Source: JAICYJ01 sp045806525
GTDB lineage: Bacteria > Actinomycetota > Thermoleophilia > Gaiellales > JAICJC01
Assembly: GCA_045806525.1 (NCBI GenBank)
Contig: JBJMJD010000054.1
Location: forward strand, 1 to 64,000
Length of the DNA stretch: 64,000 bases
Direction: 5' to 3'
How positions within the stretch are numbered: position 1 is the stretch's first letter; every line of letters begins with the position of its first letter. Shown piece by piece: positions 24,203 through 32,763 of this stretch. The notes under the pieces are model-generated. The model had not been told where the DNA came from and made no database searches. It saw only the letters and a list, made by a program, of their open reading frames with translations. The position numbers and the translations under genes are program-made.

Positions 24203-25294
24203 CTACCGGAGCTGAGGCATACCGTTGTTGCCGGCGGCGTCCGCCATCGCCGCGATCGCCCGCCAGTCGCCGTCGCCGGTGACGGTGACGTGGCCGATCT
24301 TGCGGCCCGGGCGCGGCGCCTTGTCGTACAGGTGCACGTGCGCGCGCGCCACCGCCGCCAGCTCGGCGGTCGCAGGCGCGGCGCCGATCAGGTTCACCAT
24401 CGTGCATGGCATCCGAAGCGCCGGGGAGCCGAGCGGCAGCCCGCACACCGCGCGCAGATGGTTCTCGAACTGGCTGGTCTCGGCGCCCTCGATCGTCCAG
24501 TGCCCCGAGTTGTGCACCCGCGGCGCCATCTCGTTGGCGAGCAGCCGGTCGCCGACCTGGAACAGCTCGAGCGCCAGAACGCCCACGTACCGGAGCCGCT
24601 CCAGCACCAGCCGCGCGTAGCGCTCCGCCAGCTCCTGCAGCTCCGCGCCGGCCTCCTGGGCCGGGGCGTGGGTGATCCGCAGGATCCCCTCGCGGTGGTG
24701 GTTCTCGACCAGCGGGTAACACGCCACCTCGCCGTCCCCCGCACGCACCGCCACGATCGACAGCTCGCGGTCGAACTCGACGAGCCCCTCCAGGATCATC
24801 GGCACCTCACCCAGCGCCGCGAATGCACCCTCCAGCTGGGCCGCCTCGCGCAGCACCCGCTGGCCCTTTCCGTCGTAGCCGAGCCGCCGCGTCTTCAGCA
24901 CTCCGGGTAGCGAAACAGCATCCAGCTCGGCCTGTGAGCCGATCTCGTGGAACGGCGCCGTCTCGATCCCCAGCTCGGCGAACAGCCGCTTCTCGTGCAG
25001 CCGGTCCTGCGCCACCTCGAGCGCCGCCGGCGGCGGCTGCACCGCCACATGGCCGGCCAGCCGCTGCGCCGATGCCGCCGGCACCGACTCGAATTCGAAC
25101 GTGACCACGTCGCTTGACCGTGCCAGCCGGTCGAGCCCGTCGGGCGAGTCATAGGCATCGACGATCAGCTCGGCCACCGCGCCGGCGCAGGCGTCTGCGG
25201 CCGGATCGAGCACGCTGCACCTGATGCCCAGCGGATGGCCCGCCAGCGCCATCATGCGCGCCAGCTGGCCGCCGCCCAGCACGCCGACCCGCAC
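24203..25294 (-). CDS. purK: N5-carboxyaminoimidazole ribonucleotide synthase PurK
   Basis: PurK carboxylates AIR with ATP and bicarbonate in purine synthesis. The 363-residue ATP-grasp protein starts VRVGVLGGGQLARMMALAG and shows VVTFEFESVPA, KTRRLGYDGKGQ (ATP-binding), FDRELSIVAVRA and EMAPRVHNSGHWTIEGAETS. GTG 25294 has GGAG seven bases upstream; the frame is open further but only within purE. It follows purE after four bases, the usual operon. Confidence 0.96.
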   Translation of the reverse strand: MRVGVLGGGQLARMMALAGHPLGIRCSVLDPAADACAGAVAELIVDAYDSPDGLDRLARSSDVVTFEFESVPAASAQRLAGHVAVQPPPAALEVAQDRLHEKRLFAELGIETAPFHEIGSQAELDAVSLPGVLKTRRLGYDGKGQRVLREAAQLEGAFAALGEVPMILEGLVEFDRELSIVAVRAGDGEVACYPLVENHHREGILRITHAPAQEAGAELQELAERYARLVLERLRYVGVLALELFQVGDRLLANEMAPRVHNSGHWTIEGAETSQFENHLRAVCGLPLGSPALRMPCTMVNLIGAAPATAELAAVARAHVHLYDKAPRPGRKIGHVTVTGDGDWRAIAAMADAAGNNGMPQLR

Positions 25295-25298
25295 CTCG

Positions 25299-25799
25299 CT
25301 ACTCCGACGGATCCGGGTTGGCCAGCACGTCCGCCGTCTGCTCGGCCCGAAACTGATCCAGCGCGGCCGCGACGCCCGCGTCCGACGTGGACAGGATCGC
25401 CGCCGCCAGCAGCGCCGCGTTGATGGCGCCGGCGCGGCCGATCGCCAGCGTCCCGACCGGGACGCCGGCCGGCATCTGCGCAATCGAGAGCAGTGAGTCG
25501 ATCCCGGAGAGTGCCTTCGACTGCACCGGCACACCCAGCACCGGCAGGCTGGTCTTGGAGGCCGCCATGCCCGGTAGGTGCGCCGCTCCGCCCGCTCCGG
25601 CGATCAGCACCTTCAGCCCGCGCTCGCGGGCGGTGGCCGCGTACTCGAACAGCAGATCCGGCGTGCGATGGGCCGACACCACCCGATGCTCGTGGGGCAC
25701 CTCCAGCTGCTCGAGCGTCTCCACCGCATGCCGCATCGTTTCCCAGTCGGACCGCGATCCCATGATCACTCCGACCAGCGGAGCCGTGCTGTCGCTCAT
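25299..25799 (-). CDS. purE: N5-CAIR mutase PurE
   Basis: PurE converts N5-CAIR to CAIR. The 166-residue protein has VGVIMGSRSDWETM, the catalytic SAHRTPDLLFEYA with its His, and IAGAGGAAHLPGMAAS, all typical of class I PurE. ATG 25799 is 7 nt from a TAGTGT box and no Shine-Dalgarno is present, so the mRNA is probably leaderless. It is divergent from the P-type ATPase with just 24 bp between the two starts. Confidence 0.97.
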   Translation of the reverse strand: MSDSTAPLVGVIMGSRSDWETMRHAVETLEQLEVPHEHRVVSAHRTPDLLFEYAATARERGLKVLIAGAGGAAHLPGMAASKTSLPVLGVPVQSKALSGIDSLLSIAQMPAGVPVGTLAIGRAGAINAALLAAAILSTSDAGVAAALDQFRAEQTADVLANPDPSE

Positions 25800-25806
25800 G
25801 CCGCGG

Positions 25807-25812
25807 ACACTA
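25807..25812 (-). promoter_or_regulatory. -10 box TAGTGT of purE
   Basis: On the minus strand TAGTGT-N7-ATG. It shares two bases with the plus-strand -10 box of the divergent ATPase gene. Confidence 0.55.
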
Positions 25813-25816
25813 CACT
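25811..25816 (+). promoter_or_regulatory. -10 box TACACT of the P-type ATPase gene
   Basis: TACACT is followed by seven bases and GTG 25824, predicting a leaderless mRNA. It overlaps the purE box, so both promoters cannot easily be open at once. Confidence 0.55.
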
Positions 25817-25823
25817 GACCTCC

Positions 25824-28223
25824 GTGATTGAGGAGTCGCAGGAGCCGGAGGCCGTCGCCGCCGGGCTCAGCGAGCAGGAGGCCGCGCGTCGCCTCTCGCA
25901 GCGGGGCGAGGTTCCGCCGCCGCCCTCCAGCCGCTCCATCAAGAGCATCGTGCGGTCGAACACGCTGACGCTGTTCAACCTGATCCTGGCCGTCTTCCTG
26001 GTGCTGATCCTGGTCAGCGGCCAGTATGCGGACGGACTGTTTGCGGGCATCCTGATCGCGAACGCCTCGATCGGGATCATCCAGGAGCTGCGGGCCAAGC
26101 GCGTGCTCGACCAGGCCGCGCTGCTGGTCGCGCCGCAGGCGCGGGTGGTGCGGGACGGCACCGAGCGCATGCTGCACCTGAACGACGTCGTCGACGGTGA
26201 CCTGGTCACGCTGCGCTCCGGCGACCAGGTGGTGGCCGACGGCGACGTGTCGCGCTCGGTGGGCCTGATGCTCGACGAGTCGCCGCTGACCGGCGAGTCG
26301 CTGCCGGTGGCGCGAGCCGAGGGCGAGCGCGTGCTGTCGGGCTCGTTCTGCGTCGAGGGCAGCGGCGGCTACGTCGTCACCGGCACCGGCCCGGAAAGCT
26401 ACGCGTGGCAGCTGCTGGGCACTGCCCGGGAGGACACGGCGCAGCGCTCGCCGCTCGAGCAGCAGGTGAACCAGCTGCTGCGGCTGCTGGTTGCGGTGAT
26501 GGTGCCCCTGGGCGCCGCGCTGGTATGGACGCTGGCGGCGCGCGACACCCCCTTCCGCGAGGCCGTCGCAACGGCTACCGCCGGCATCGTCACCATGATC
26601 CCGGAGGGGCTGGTGCTGTTGATGAGCCTCACATTCGCGGTCGGTGCCGTGCGGCTGTCGCGCCAGGGCATGCTCGTGCAGTACATGAACGCGATCGAGT
26701 CGCTGGCAAACGTCGACACCGTCTGCCTGGACAAGACCGGCACCCTCACCGACGGCGACCTGGTGCTCTACGGCGTTGTCCCGCTGGGCGGCGCCGGAGA
26801 GGAGGATGCCCGCTCGTTGGTGTCCGGCTACGCGGCCAGCGCCGCGGCTCGCAACTCGACCCTGGACGCCGTCGCCGCCGGCCTGCCGGGCGCGGCCACG
26901 CCGTCGCTGGAGGAGGTGCCGTTTTCGTCCCGCTGGAAGTGGAGCGGCATCCGCCGCGAGGACGGCTGGCTGGTGCTGGGCGCGCCGGACGTGCTGCTGG
27001 CCGGCCGGCCGCCGGCCGAGGCGTCGGCACACGAGCAGGAGGGCCGCCGGGTGCTTGCCTTCGGCCGGTCCCAGCAGGTCGAGTCGCCGGCCGATGGTGG
27101 CGGCGGTACACCCCGGATCGAGCCGCTGGCGCTGGTGGTGCTCGAGGAGCGGTTGCGCGAGGACGCCGCCGACACGATCGCGTTCCTCTACCGCCAGGAC
27201 GTCGACGTGAAGGTGATGTCAGGCGATTCGCCGGCGACGGTGGCGGCCGTTGCCGCCCGCGCCGGCGTCCGCGTGGCCGGCACGCCCCAGCGGGGGTCCG
27301 ACCTGCCCGAGGACCCCGTCCAGCTGGCAGACGTGGCGCGCGAGGCGACGGTGTTCGCGCGGCTCACTCCCGAGAACAAGCGCGCCCTGATAGCGGCGCT
27401 GACCGGCCACGGGGCCTACGTGGCCATGATCGGCGACGGCGTCAACGACGTGCCGGCGATGAAGGGGGCGCGGCTCGCCGTGGCCCTCGGCAGCGGCACG
27501 CAGCTGGCCAAGAGCGTCGCCGACAGCGTGCTGGTGACCGATCGTTTCGGGGCCATTCCGGACGCGGTCGGCGAGGGCCGCAAGATCATCAACAACGTGC
27601 AGCGCGTGGCCAAGCTGTTCGTCACCAAGTCGGTGTTCGCCGCCTTCGTGATCGCCACATTCGGCCTGTGGACAGCCGAGTTCCCGCTGCTGCCGCGCCA
27701 CCTGTCACTGGCCGCGACGTTCACGGTGGGCGTGCCGGGCTTCCTGCTGGCGCTGGGTCCGGGCGGTCCCACGACCGAGGAGGGGAGCTTCCTGCGTCGC
27801 GTGCTGCGGTTCGCCCTACCGGCCGGAGCGGTGCTGGGTGCCGCCACGCTGACCGCCTACCTGGCGGTGGCCGACGTGAACGGGCACGACCAGCTCGAGG
27901 GCCGCACCGCCGCCGTGACCGTGTTCGTGTTCGTCGGCCTCTACCTGCTGCTGGTTCTCGAGGCCGAGCGCATGCAGGCCAGCCGGCGCTACGCGGCCGA
28001 GGTGGTGGCGCTTGCCGCCTGCCTGGGCGGCGGCTTCCTGGCCATGCTCGGCTCGGAGAGCCTGCGCGAGTTCTTCGCACTGGCCGTGCCGGGCGTGTGG
28101 TCGCTGATCGTGATCGTGACCGTCTCCGTGGCGGCCGCGTGGCTGCTCGGCAAGCTGGGGCTGTCGCCCTACAGGTTCAGCACGGTGCCCGACCCTGCGG
28201 CCGAGGCGGAGCGCAGCACGTAG
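25824..28223 (+). CDS. Cation-transporting P-type ATPase, CtpE-like
   Basis: A 799-residue membrane pump with the actuator motif SPLTGESLP, the phosphorylation site CLDKTGTLTDG, the hinge IGDGVNDVPAMKGA and about eight to ten transmembrane helices. The TM4 segment reads MIPEGLVLLMSLTFAVG; a PEGL here and a length near 800 are typical of the mycobacterial CtpE group, which transports calcium. There is no N-terminal heavy-metal domain or CPx motif, arguing against copper or cadmium. The GTG start lies 7 nt from a TACACT box. The last 55 bp overlap the convergent cyclodeaminase homologue. Confidence 0.88.
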   Translation: MIEESQEPEAVAAGLSEQEAARRLSQRGEVPPPPSSRSIKSIVRSNTLTLFNLILAVFLVLILVSGQYADGLFAGILIANASIGIIQELRAKRVLDQAALLVAPQARVVRDGTERMLHLNDVVDGDLVTLRSGDQVVADGDVSRSVGLMLDESPLTGESLPVARAEGERVLSGSFCVEGSGGYVVTGTGPESYAWQLLGTAREDTAQRSPLEQQVNQLLRLLVAVMVPLGAALVWTLAARDTPFREAVATATAGIVTMIPEGLVLLMSLTFAVGAVRLSRQGMLVQYMNAIESLANVDTVCLDKTGTLTDGDLVLYGVVPLGGAGEEDARSLVSGYAASAAARNSTLDAVAAGLPGAATPSLEEVPFSSRWKWSGIRREDGWLVLGAPDVLLAGRPPAEASAHEQEGRRVLAFGRSQQVESPADGGGGTPRIEPLALVVLEERLREDAADTIAFLYRQDVDVKVMSGDSPATVAAVAARAGVRVAGTPQRGSDLPEDPVQLADVAREATVFARLTPENKRALIAALTGHGAYVAMIGDGVNDVPAMKGARLAVALGSGTQLAKSVADSVLVTDRFGAIPDAVGEGRKIINNVQRVAKLFVTKSVFAAFVIATFGLWTAEFPLLPRHLSLAATFTVGVPGFLLALGPGGPTTEEGSFLRRVLRFALPAGAVLGAATLTAYLAVADVNGHDQLEGRTAAVTVFVFVGLYLLLVLEAERMQASRRYAAEVVALAACLGGGFLAMLGSESLREFFALAVPGVWSLIVIVTVSVAAAWLLGKLGLSPYRFSTVPDPAAEAERST

Positions 28224-29131
28224 TCGGCGACCACGAGGTCGGCGGCGCCGTTGCCCAGGTTCTGGCATACCACCAGCCCGCCTGGCCGCGGCTGCCGGAT
28301 CGCCGTTCCGCAGTAGCCGTCAGGGTCGCGGTAGCCGGCGAAGGCGCCGGCGTCGCGGTATCGCAGCAGCTGCTCGACGTCGTCGGCATAGAGCGCGCCC
28401 TGGGCCGCCAGATCGGCCCCGACCGACGTGCCATAGTCGAGCGGGAGCAGCAGCGCGTCGACCCGGATCCAGGTGGGATCGAGCAACAGCCCGGGAAGGC
28501 CGATCGGCAGCGCGGTTACCACCACCGCCGCCTCGAGCACCGCCTCCCGCGCGGATCCAACCAACGTCAGCCGCACATCCGGCGCGTGCTCGGCCGCCCA
28601 CTCCCGCAGTCCGGCGGCCGCCTCGTCGCGGCGCGCGAACACGGTCACCTGGTCACGGCCGAGCGAGGCCAGCATGGTCAGGTGCGTCCGCGCCTGCAGG
28701 CCGGCGCCCGTGATCGCGACGTGGCCGGGCGCGGCCGGCGCCAGCGCCTCGATGCAGGCGCCGGAGACGGCGGCCGTGCGGGCGCCGGTCAGCGCGGCTG
28801 CTCCCATTACCACCGCCGGCATGCCCGTATTCGAATCGGACAACACGACCAGGCCATTTACTGTTGGCAAACCCTGCGCGGCGTTGCCCGGGTATGAGGC
28901 CACCCATTTCAGACCCAGCAGGTCCCCGTCGCGGAGGTATGCGGGCATGGCGTTCGCGAAGCCGTCGCTGCGCGGATGCACCGCCGGCTTGGGCGGCAGC
29001 TCCGCCGATCCGTCGGACAGCGCCGCCATCGCATCGCGCACCAGCGCGATCGCCTCGCGTGGGGGAGGCAGATGGTCCTGCACCTCCCGCTCCGACAGGT
29101 GCAGCAGGGTAGCGCTGGAGCTCTTGGACAC
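28169..29131 (-). CDS. Ornithine cyclodeaminase / mu-crystallin family protein
   Basis: A 320-residue NAD(P)-binding protein: GLKWVASYPGNAAQGLPTVN carries the conserved Lys of the family, and AITGAGLQARTHL is the dinucleotide-binding loop. Members include ornithine cyclodeaminase, alanine dehydrogenase and ketimine reductase, and the specific reaction cannot be read here. The start is GTG 29131, eight bases from a TAGGCT box. The 3' end runs 55 bp into the ATPase gene on the opposite strand. Confidence 0.85.
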   Translation of the reverse strand: MSKSSSATLLHLSEREVQDHLPPPREAIALVRDAMAALSDGSAELPPKPAVHPRSDGFANAMPAYLRDGDLLGLKWVASYPGNAAQGLPTVNGLVVLSDSNTGMPAVVMGAAALTGARTAAVSGACIEALAPAAPGHVAITGAGLQARTHLTMLASLGRDQVTVFARRDEAAAGLREWAAEHAPDVRLTLVGSAREAVLEAAVVVTALPIGLPGLLLDPTWIRVDALLLPLDYGTSVGADLAAQGALYADDVEQLLRYRDAGAFAGYRDPDGYCGTAIRQPRPGGLVVCQNLGNGAADLVVADYVLRSASAAGSGTVLNL

Positions 29132-29137
29132 CAGGGG

Positions 29138-30874
29138 TCAGCCTACACTGCGCAGGTCGTGCGCAAGGCGCCGGAACGGGCCGTCCACCGCCAGCAGGTC
29201 GGACTCCGAGCCGCGCTGGATCACGTTGCCGTGATCGACCACCAGGATCTCGTCGGCGCGCCGCACCGTCGCCAGGCGGTGGGCGATGATCACCGACGTG
29301 CGGCCGCGCAGCAGCCGGTCGAGCGCCCGCTCGATCTGGATCTCGGTGGGCCGGTCGATGTTCGAGGTGGCCTCGTCCAGGATCAGGATGCGCGGGTCGG
29401 CCAGCAGCGCCCGCGCGATCGATATCAGCTGGCGCTCGCCCGCCGAGAGGCCGGCGCCGCCCTCACGCACGACGTGGTCGAGGCCGCCGTGCAGCCGCGC
29501 CGCGATCCGGTCGACGCCGACCGCCGCCGCGGTGTCGCGCACCTGCTCGTCGGTGGCGTCCGGCCGCGCGAAGCGGATGTTGTCGGCGATCGTGCCCGAG
29601 AACAGGAACGGGTCCTGCAGCACCACGCCCAGCTGCCGGCGGTAGCTGCGCAGCTGCACGTCGCGCACGTCGATGCCGTCGACCCGCACGGCTCCCTCGG
29701 CCGGGTCGTAGAAGCGCGCGATCAGCTTGGCCACGGTCGACTTGCCGCCGCCCGACTGGCCCACCAGCGCAAGGCAGCCGCCCGCCGCGACCTCGGCGCC
29801 GACCCCGTGCAGCACCTCGTTGTCGCCGTAGGCAAAGCGGATCCGGTCGAGCTGCAGGCGGCCGTCGATCTGCGGCATGGCAGCCGCGCCGGGCCGGTCG
29901 TCGATATCGCTCTCGGCGTCCAGCACCGAGCTGATCTTGACCATCGCGGCCGCAGCCGACTGCATCTGGCTGTAGACGTCGGACAGCTCCTGCAGCGGCT
30001 GGAACACCAGCTGCAGCAGGTACATGGCGGTGATCAGCGTCCCGATGCTGATGTCTCCGTCCACGTACAGGTGCGCGCCCAGCAGCAGCACGGCGGTGGT
30101 GGAGATCAGTCCCAGCAGCTCGACCGACGGGAAGAAGAACGAGAGCAGCGTCTGCGTGCGGACGTTGGCCCGGCGGTTCGCCTCGTTCAGCGTGTCGAAC
30201 TCGTCCTGGAAGGCGCGCTCGCGGTTGAACGCCTGCACGATCGCCACGCCGGCCACCGACTCGGCCATGTGGGCTGTGACCGCGGCGATCCGGTTGCGGA
30301 CATCCAGCTGCGCCACCGAGGACGTGCGCTGGAACCAGCGCGTCAGCACCAGCGCCGGCGGCAGCACGACGAACGAGATCATGCCCAGCCGCCAGTCGAC
30401 GATGAAGACCACCACGATCGCGGTCGGCAGCAGCACGACGTTCGCCGCCAGCGTGGGCAGGCCCTGCGACAGCGCGTCCGACAGCGCGTCCACGTCGCTG
30501 GTCAGGCGCGCGATGATCCAGCCCGCCCGCTGCTCGGAGAAGTACCGCAGCGACAGCGAGGTGAGGTGCTCGAAGAGGTCGCGGCGCAGCCCCAGCACGA
30601 TCCCCTGGCCGACGCCGGCCAGGCCGCGGATGAGGATGGCGCTGAGCACCCAGCCGATCGCGCCCACCAGGATGTAGATCACGACCACCACGGTCAGGTA
30701 CTCGCTGTTCGAGTCGCCGATGCCGTTGTCGATGGCGGCGCGAACCAGCAGCCATCCGCCGGACTGGCAGACCGCCTGGCCGGTCGCGACCAGCACCAGC
30801 ACGAACACGGCCAGCCGACGGCCCTGCAGGTAGGTGGTCAGGCGGCTGAGCCCGCTGCGATGGCTATGCCGCAC
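29138..30874 (-). CDS. ABC exporter half, ATPase-permease fusion with consensus catalytic site
   Basis: A 578-residue type IV exporter half: six transmembrane helices (about 10-310), then an ATPase with Walker A GQSGGGKST, Q-loop LGVVLQDPFLFSG, signature GLSAGERQLISIARALL, Walker B ILILDEATSNID and H-loop VIIAHRL. The catalytic Glu is present. It overlaps the upstream half-transporter by 11 bp, so the two should form a heterodimer of the BmrCD/TM287-288 kind, exporting drugs or lipids. Substrate unknown. Confidence 0.92.
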   Translation of the reverse strand: MRHSHRSGLSRLTTYLQGRRLAVFVLVLVATGQAVCQSGGWLLVRAAIDNGIGDSNSEYLTVVVVIYILVGAIGWVLSAILIRGLAGVGQGIVLGLRRDLFEHLTSLSLRYFSEQRAGWIIARLTSDVDALSDALSQGLPTLAANVVLLPTAIVVVFIVDWRLGMISFVVLPPALVLTRWFQRTSSVAQLDVRNRIAAVTAHMAESVAGVAIVQAFNRERAFQDEFDTLNEANRRANVRTQTLLSFFFPSVELLGLISTTAVLLLGAHLYVDGDISIGTLITAMYLLQLVFQPLQELSDVYSQMQSAAAAMVKISSVLDAESDIDDRPGAAAMPQIDGRLQLDRIRFAYGDNEVLHGVGAEVAAGGCLALVGQSGGGKSTVAKLIARFYDPAEGAVRVDGIDVRDVQLRSYRRQLGVVLQDPFLFSGTIADNIRFARPDATDEQVRDTAAAVGVDRIAARLHGGLDHVVREGGAGLSAGERQLISIARALLADPRILILDEATSNIDRPTEIQIERALDRLLRGRTSVIIAHRLATVRRADEILVVDHGNVIQRGSESDLLAVDGPFRRLAHDLRSVG

Positions 30875-32621
30875 GCGTCTCGTCTCCGAACAGCGCCGTG
30901 AAGTCCCCGCCCAGCGCGGCCAGTTCCTCGGGCGTGCCCTGCTCGACGAGCTTGCCGTCCCGCAGCACCACCGCCCGGTCCGCGAGCGCCACCGTCGACA
31001 GCCGCTGGGTTGCGACCAGCACCGTGCGGCCGCGCAGCGCCGGCCCGACCGTGCGCAGGAGCGTGCGCTCCGTCTCTGTGTCGACGGCCGAGAGCGGATC
31101 GTCCATCAGGATCGCGCCCGACCTGGCCAGCAGCGCCCGCGCCAGCGCGACGCGCTGCCGCTGGCCGCCGGACAGGTTGACTCCGCGCTCGCCGATCATC
31201 GTGTCGTAGCCGTCTGGCAGGTCGTCGACGAACGCGGCCACCCCGGCCGCCTCGCTGGCCGCCAGCACCTCATCCCAGCTTGCGTCCGGCCGGCCGATCA
31301 TGAGGTTGTCGCGCAGCGGGATCGAGAACAGGATCGGCCGCTGCGTCACGATCGACATGGCCGAACGCACGTCTTCGAGCCGCAGATCGCACAGGTCGGT
31401 GCCGCCCAGCAGCACTCGCCCTTCCGTCGGGTCGTAGAGCCGCGCGGCCAGGTTCAGGAGCGATGTCTTGCCCGATCCCGTGGCCCCGCACACGGCCACG
31501 ATCTCACCGGCCTCGACTTCCAGGTCGACACCGGTCAACACCTCGTCCTCGTCGGCGTAGGCGAAGTGCGCGTTTCGGAAGCTTATCGGCTGCGGGCCGG
31601 CCGGCGCCGGCAGCGGGTGGGCCGGCTCCGGCAGGCGATCGATGCCCTCGATCCAGGCGAAGCTGCGCCCGGCCGAGGCCAGCGCCCGCTGTGCCAGGTT
31701 CGTGATCCAGCCCAGCGACTCCAGCGGCCACGCCAGCTGCAGCAGGATGGTGTTGAACAGGACGAACTGCCCGATCGTGAGATCGCCGTTGATCACGTCG
31801 CGGCCGCCGAAGAACACCACCGCCGCGATCGAGAGCGTGGGCAGGAAGAACAGCCCGGGCAGGTGCTGGGCCTCGACGCCGGCCTGCTCCAGCACCACGT
31901 CGCGGACGCTGTCGGCCTTCTCGCCGAAGCGGCCCCGCACATCGTCCTCGCGGCCGAACGCCTGCACCATCTCGATGCCGACGACCGCCTCGTCGGCGGC
32001 CTCGGTCACGTCGCCCTTGCGCTGCTGCACGCGGCGCGAGATCGGCATCACGCGGTGGGCGAACAGCCAGGCCAGCAGGCCGATCAGCGGCAGCGAGAGC
32101 CCCGTGTAGATGGTCAGCCGTAGGTTCACGAACCCGAGCAGGATGGCCGCGCCGACGATCATCATCGCGCTCTGCGCACCCTGCACCATGCCCCAGCCGA
32201 TGAAGTAGCGGATCGGGTACAGGTCGTTGGTCGCGCGCGACACCACCTGGCCGGTGGCGTGGCGGTCGAAGAACGCCCGCGGGAAGTCGAGGTAGGCGGA
32301 GTACAGCAGCTCTCGCACGCGCGCCTCGATGTGGACGCCGATCCGCGCCGTGGCGTAGCGGCGGATGAAGTTGACGCAGAAGCGCAGGAGGCCCAGCACG
32401 AACGCCGCCGCCACGTACGGCGTCAGCTTGGACAGGTCCTTGGGCACGATCGCGTTGTCGATGGCGCGCTGCAGCAGGGTCGGGATCGCCAACGACAGCG
32501 CCGTGTATGCGAAGGCGCAAACGAGACCGAGCGCGACCGACCGCCACTCACCACGCCACAGCGTGAGCAGTCGTCGGAGCGTCGGCCACATCGGAAGATC
32601 GGGAGGATCCACGTGTGACAC
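30864..32621 (-). CDS. ABC exporter half with degenerate catalytic site
   Basis: The first gene of the exporter pair, 585 residues: six transmembrane helices (about 25-320), then Walker A GATGSGKTS, signature VNLSGGQRQRVALARALL, and Walker B ILMDDPLSAVD where Asp replaces the catalytic Glu. That change is usual in one half of heterodimeric exporters. The start is uncertain: GTG 32621 is taken because a TAGCCT box lies ten bases upstream; TTG 32630 or ATG 32591 are alternatives, and no ribosome site is obvious for any. Confidence 0.9.
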   Translation of the reverse strand: MSHVDPPDLPMWPTLRRLLTLWRGEWRSVALGLVCAFAYTALSLAIPTLLQRAIDNAIVPKDLSKLTPYVAAAFVLGLLRFCVNFIRRYATARIGVHIEARVRELLYSAYLDFPRAFFDRHATGQVVSRATNDLYPIRYFIGWGMVQGAQSAMMIVGAAILLGFVNLRLTIYTGLSLPLIGLLAWLFAHRVMPISRRVQQRKGDVTEAADEAVVGIEMVQAFGREDDVRGRFGEKADSVRDVVLEQAGVEAQHLPGLFFLPTLSIAAVVFFGGRDVINGDLTIGQFVLFNTILLQLAWPLESLGWITNLAQRALASAGRSFAWIEGIDRLPEPAHPLPAPAGPQPISFRNAHFAYADEDEVLTGVDLEVEAGEIVAVCGATGSGKTSLLNLAARLYDPTEGRVLLGGTDLCDLRLEDVRSAMSIVTQRPILFSIPLRDNLMIGRPDASWDEVLAASEAAGVAAFVDDLPDGYDTMIGERGVNLSGGQRQRVALARALLARSGAILMDDPLSAVDTETERTLLRTVGPALRGRTVLVATQRLSTVALADRAVVLRDGKLVEQGTPEELAALGGDFTALFGDETRAA

Positions 32622-32714
32622 GCCAGCCAATAGGCTAGCCGAGCGCGGCGATTTCCGGCTCGGCTCCCGGGGCAGTTGTCCGATTAGCCAACACGATCGA
32701 CCGCTTAACGGTTA

Positions 32715-32749
32715 CGAGGGCGACGGAGCTCTACGCTCCATCGCCCTCG
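32715..32749 (-). terminator. Terminator-like hairpin after the primary sigma gene
   Basis: CGAGGGCGA (32715-32723) pairs with TCGCCCTCG (32741-32749), continued inside by GGAG/CTCC after one mismatch. It begins 15 bp after the sigma stop. The following U-run is weak. Confidence 0.65.
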
Positions 32750-32763
32750 CGAGTCGTCACTGG

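Noticed and set aside
28976..30901. A 641-codon plus-strand frame opposite the ABC exporter gene
   Set aside because: Runs of Gln/Arg/His and no domain; the minus-strand exporter motifs are complete.
32622..32630. TTG 32630 as start of the first ABC exporter gene
   Set aside because: It lies one base after the TAGCCT box and has no ribosome site; GTG 32621 fits the predicted RNA start better.
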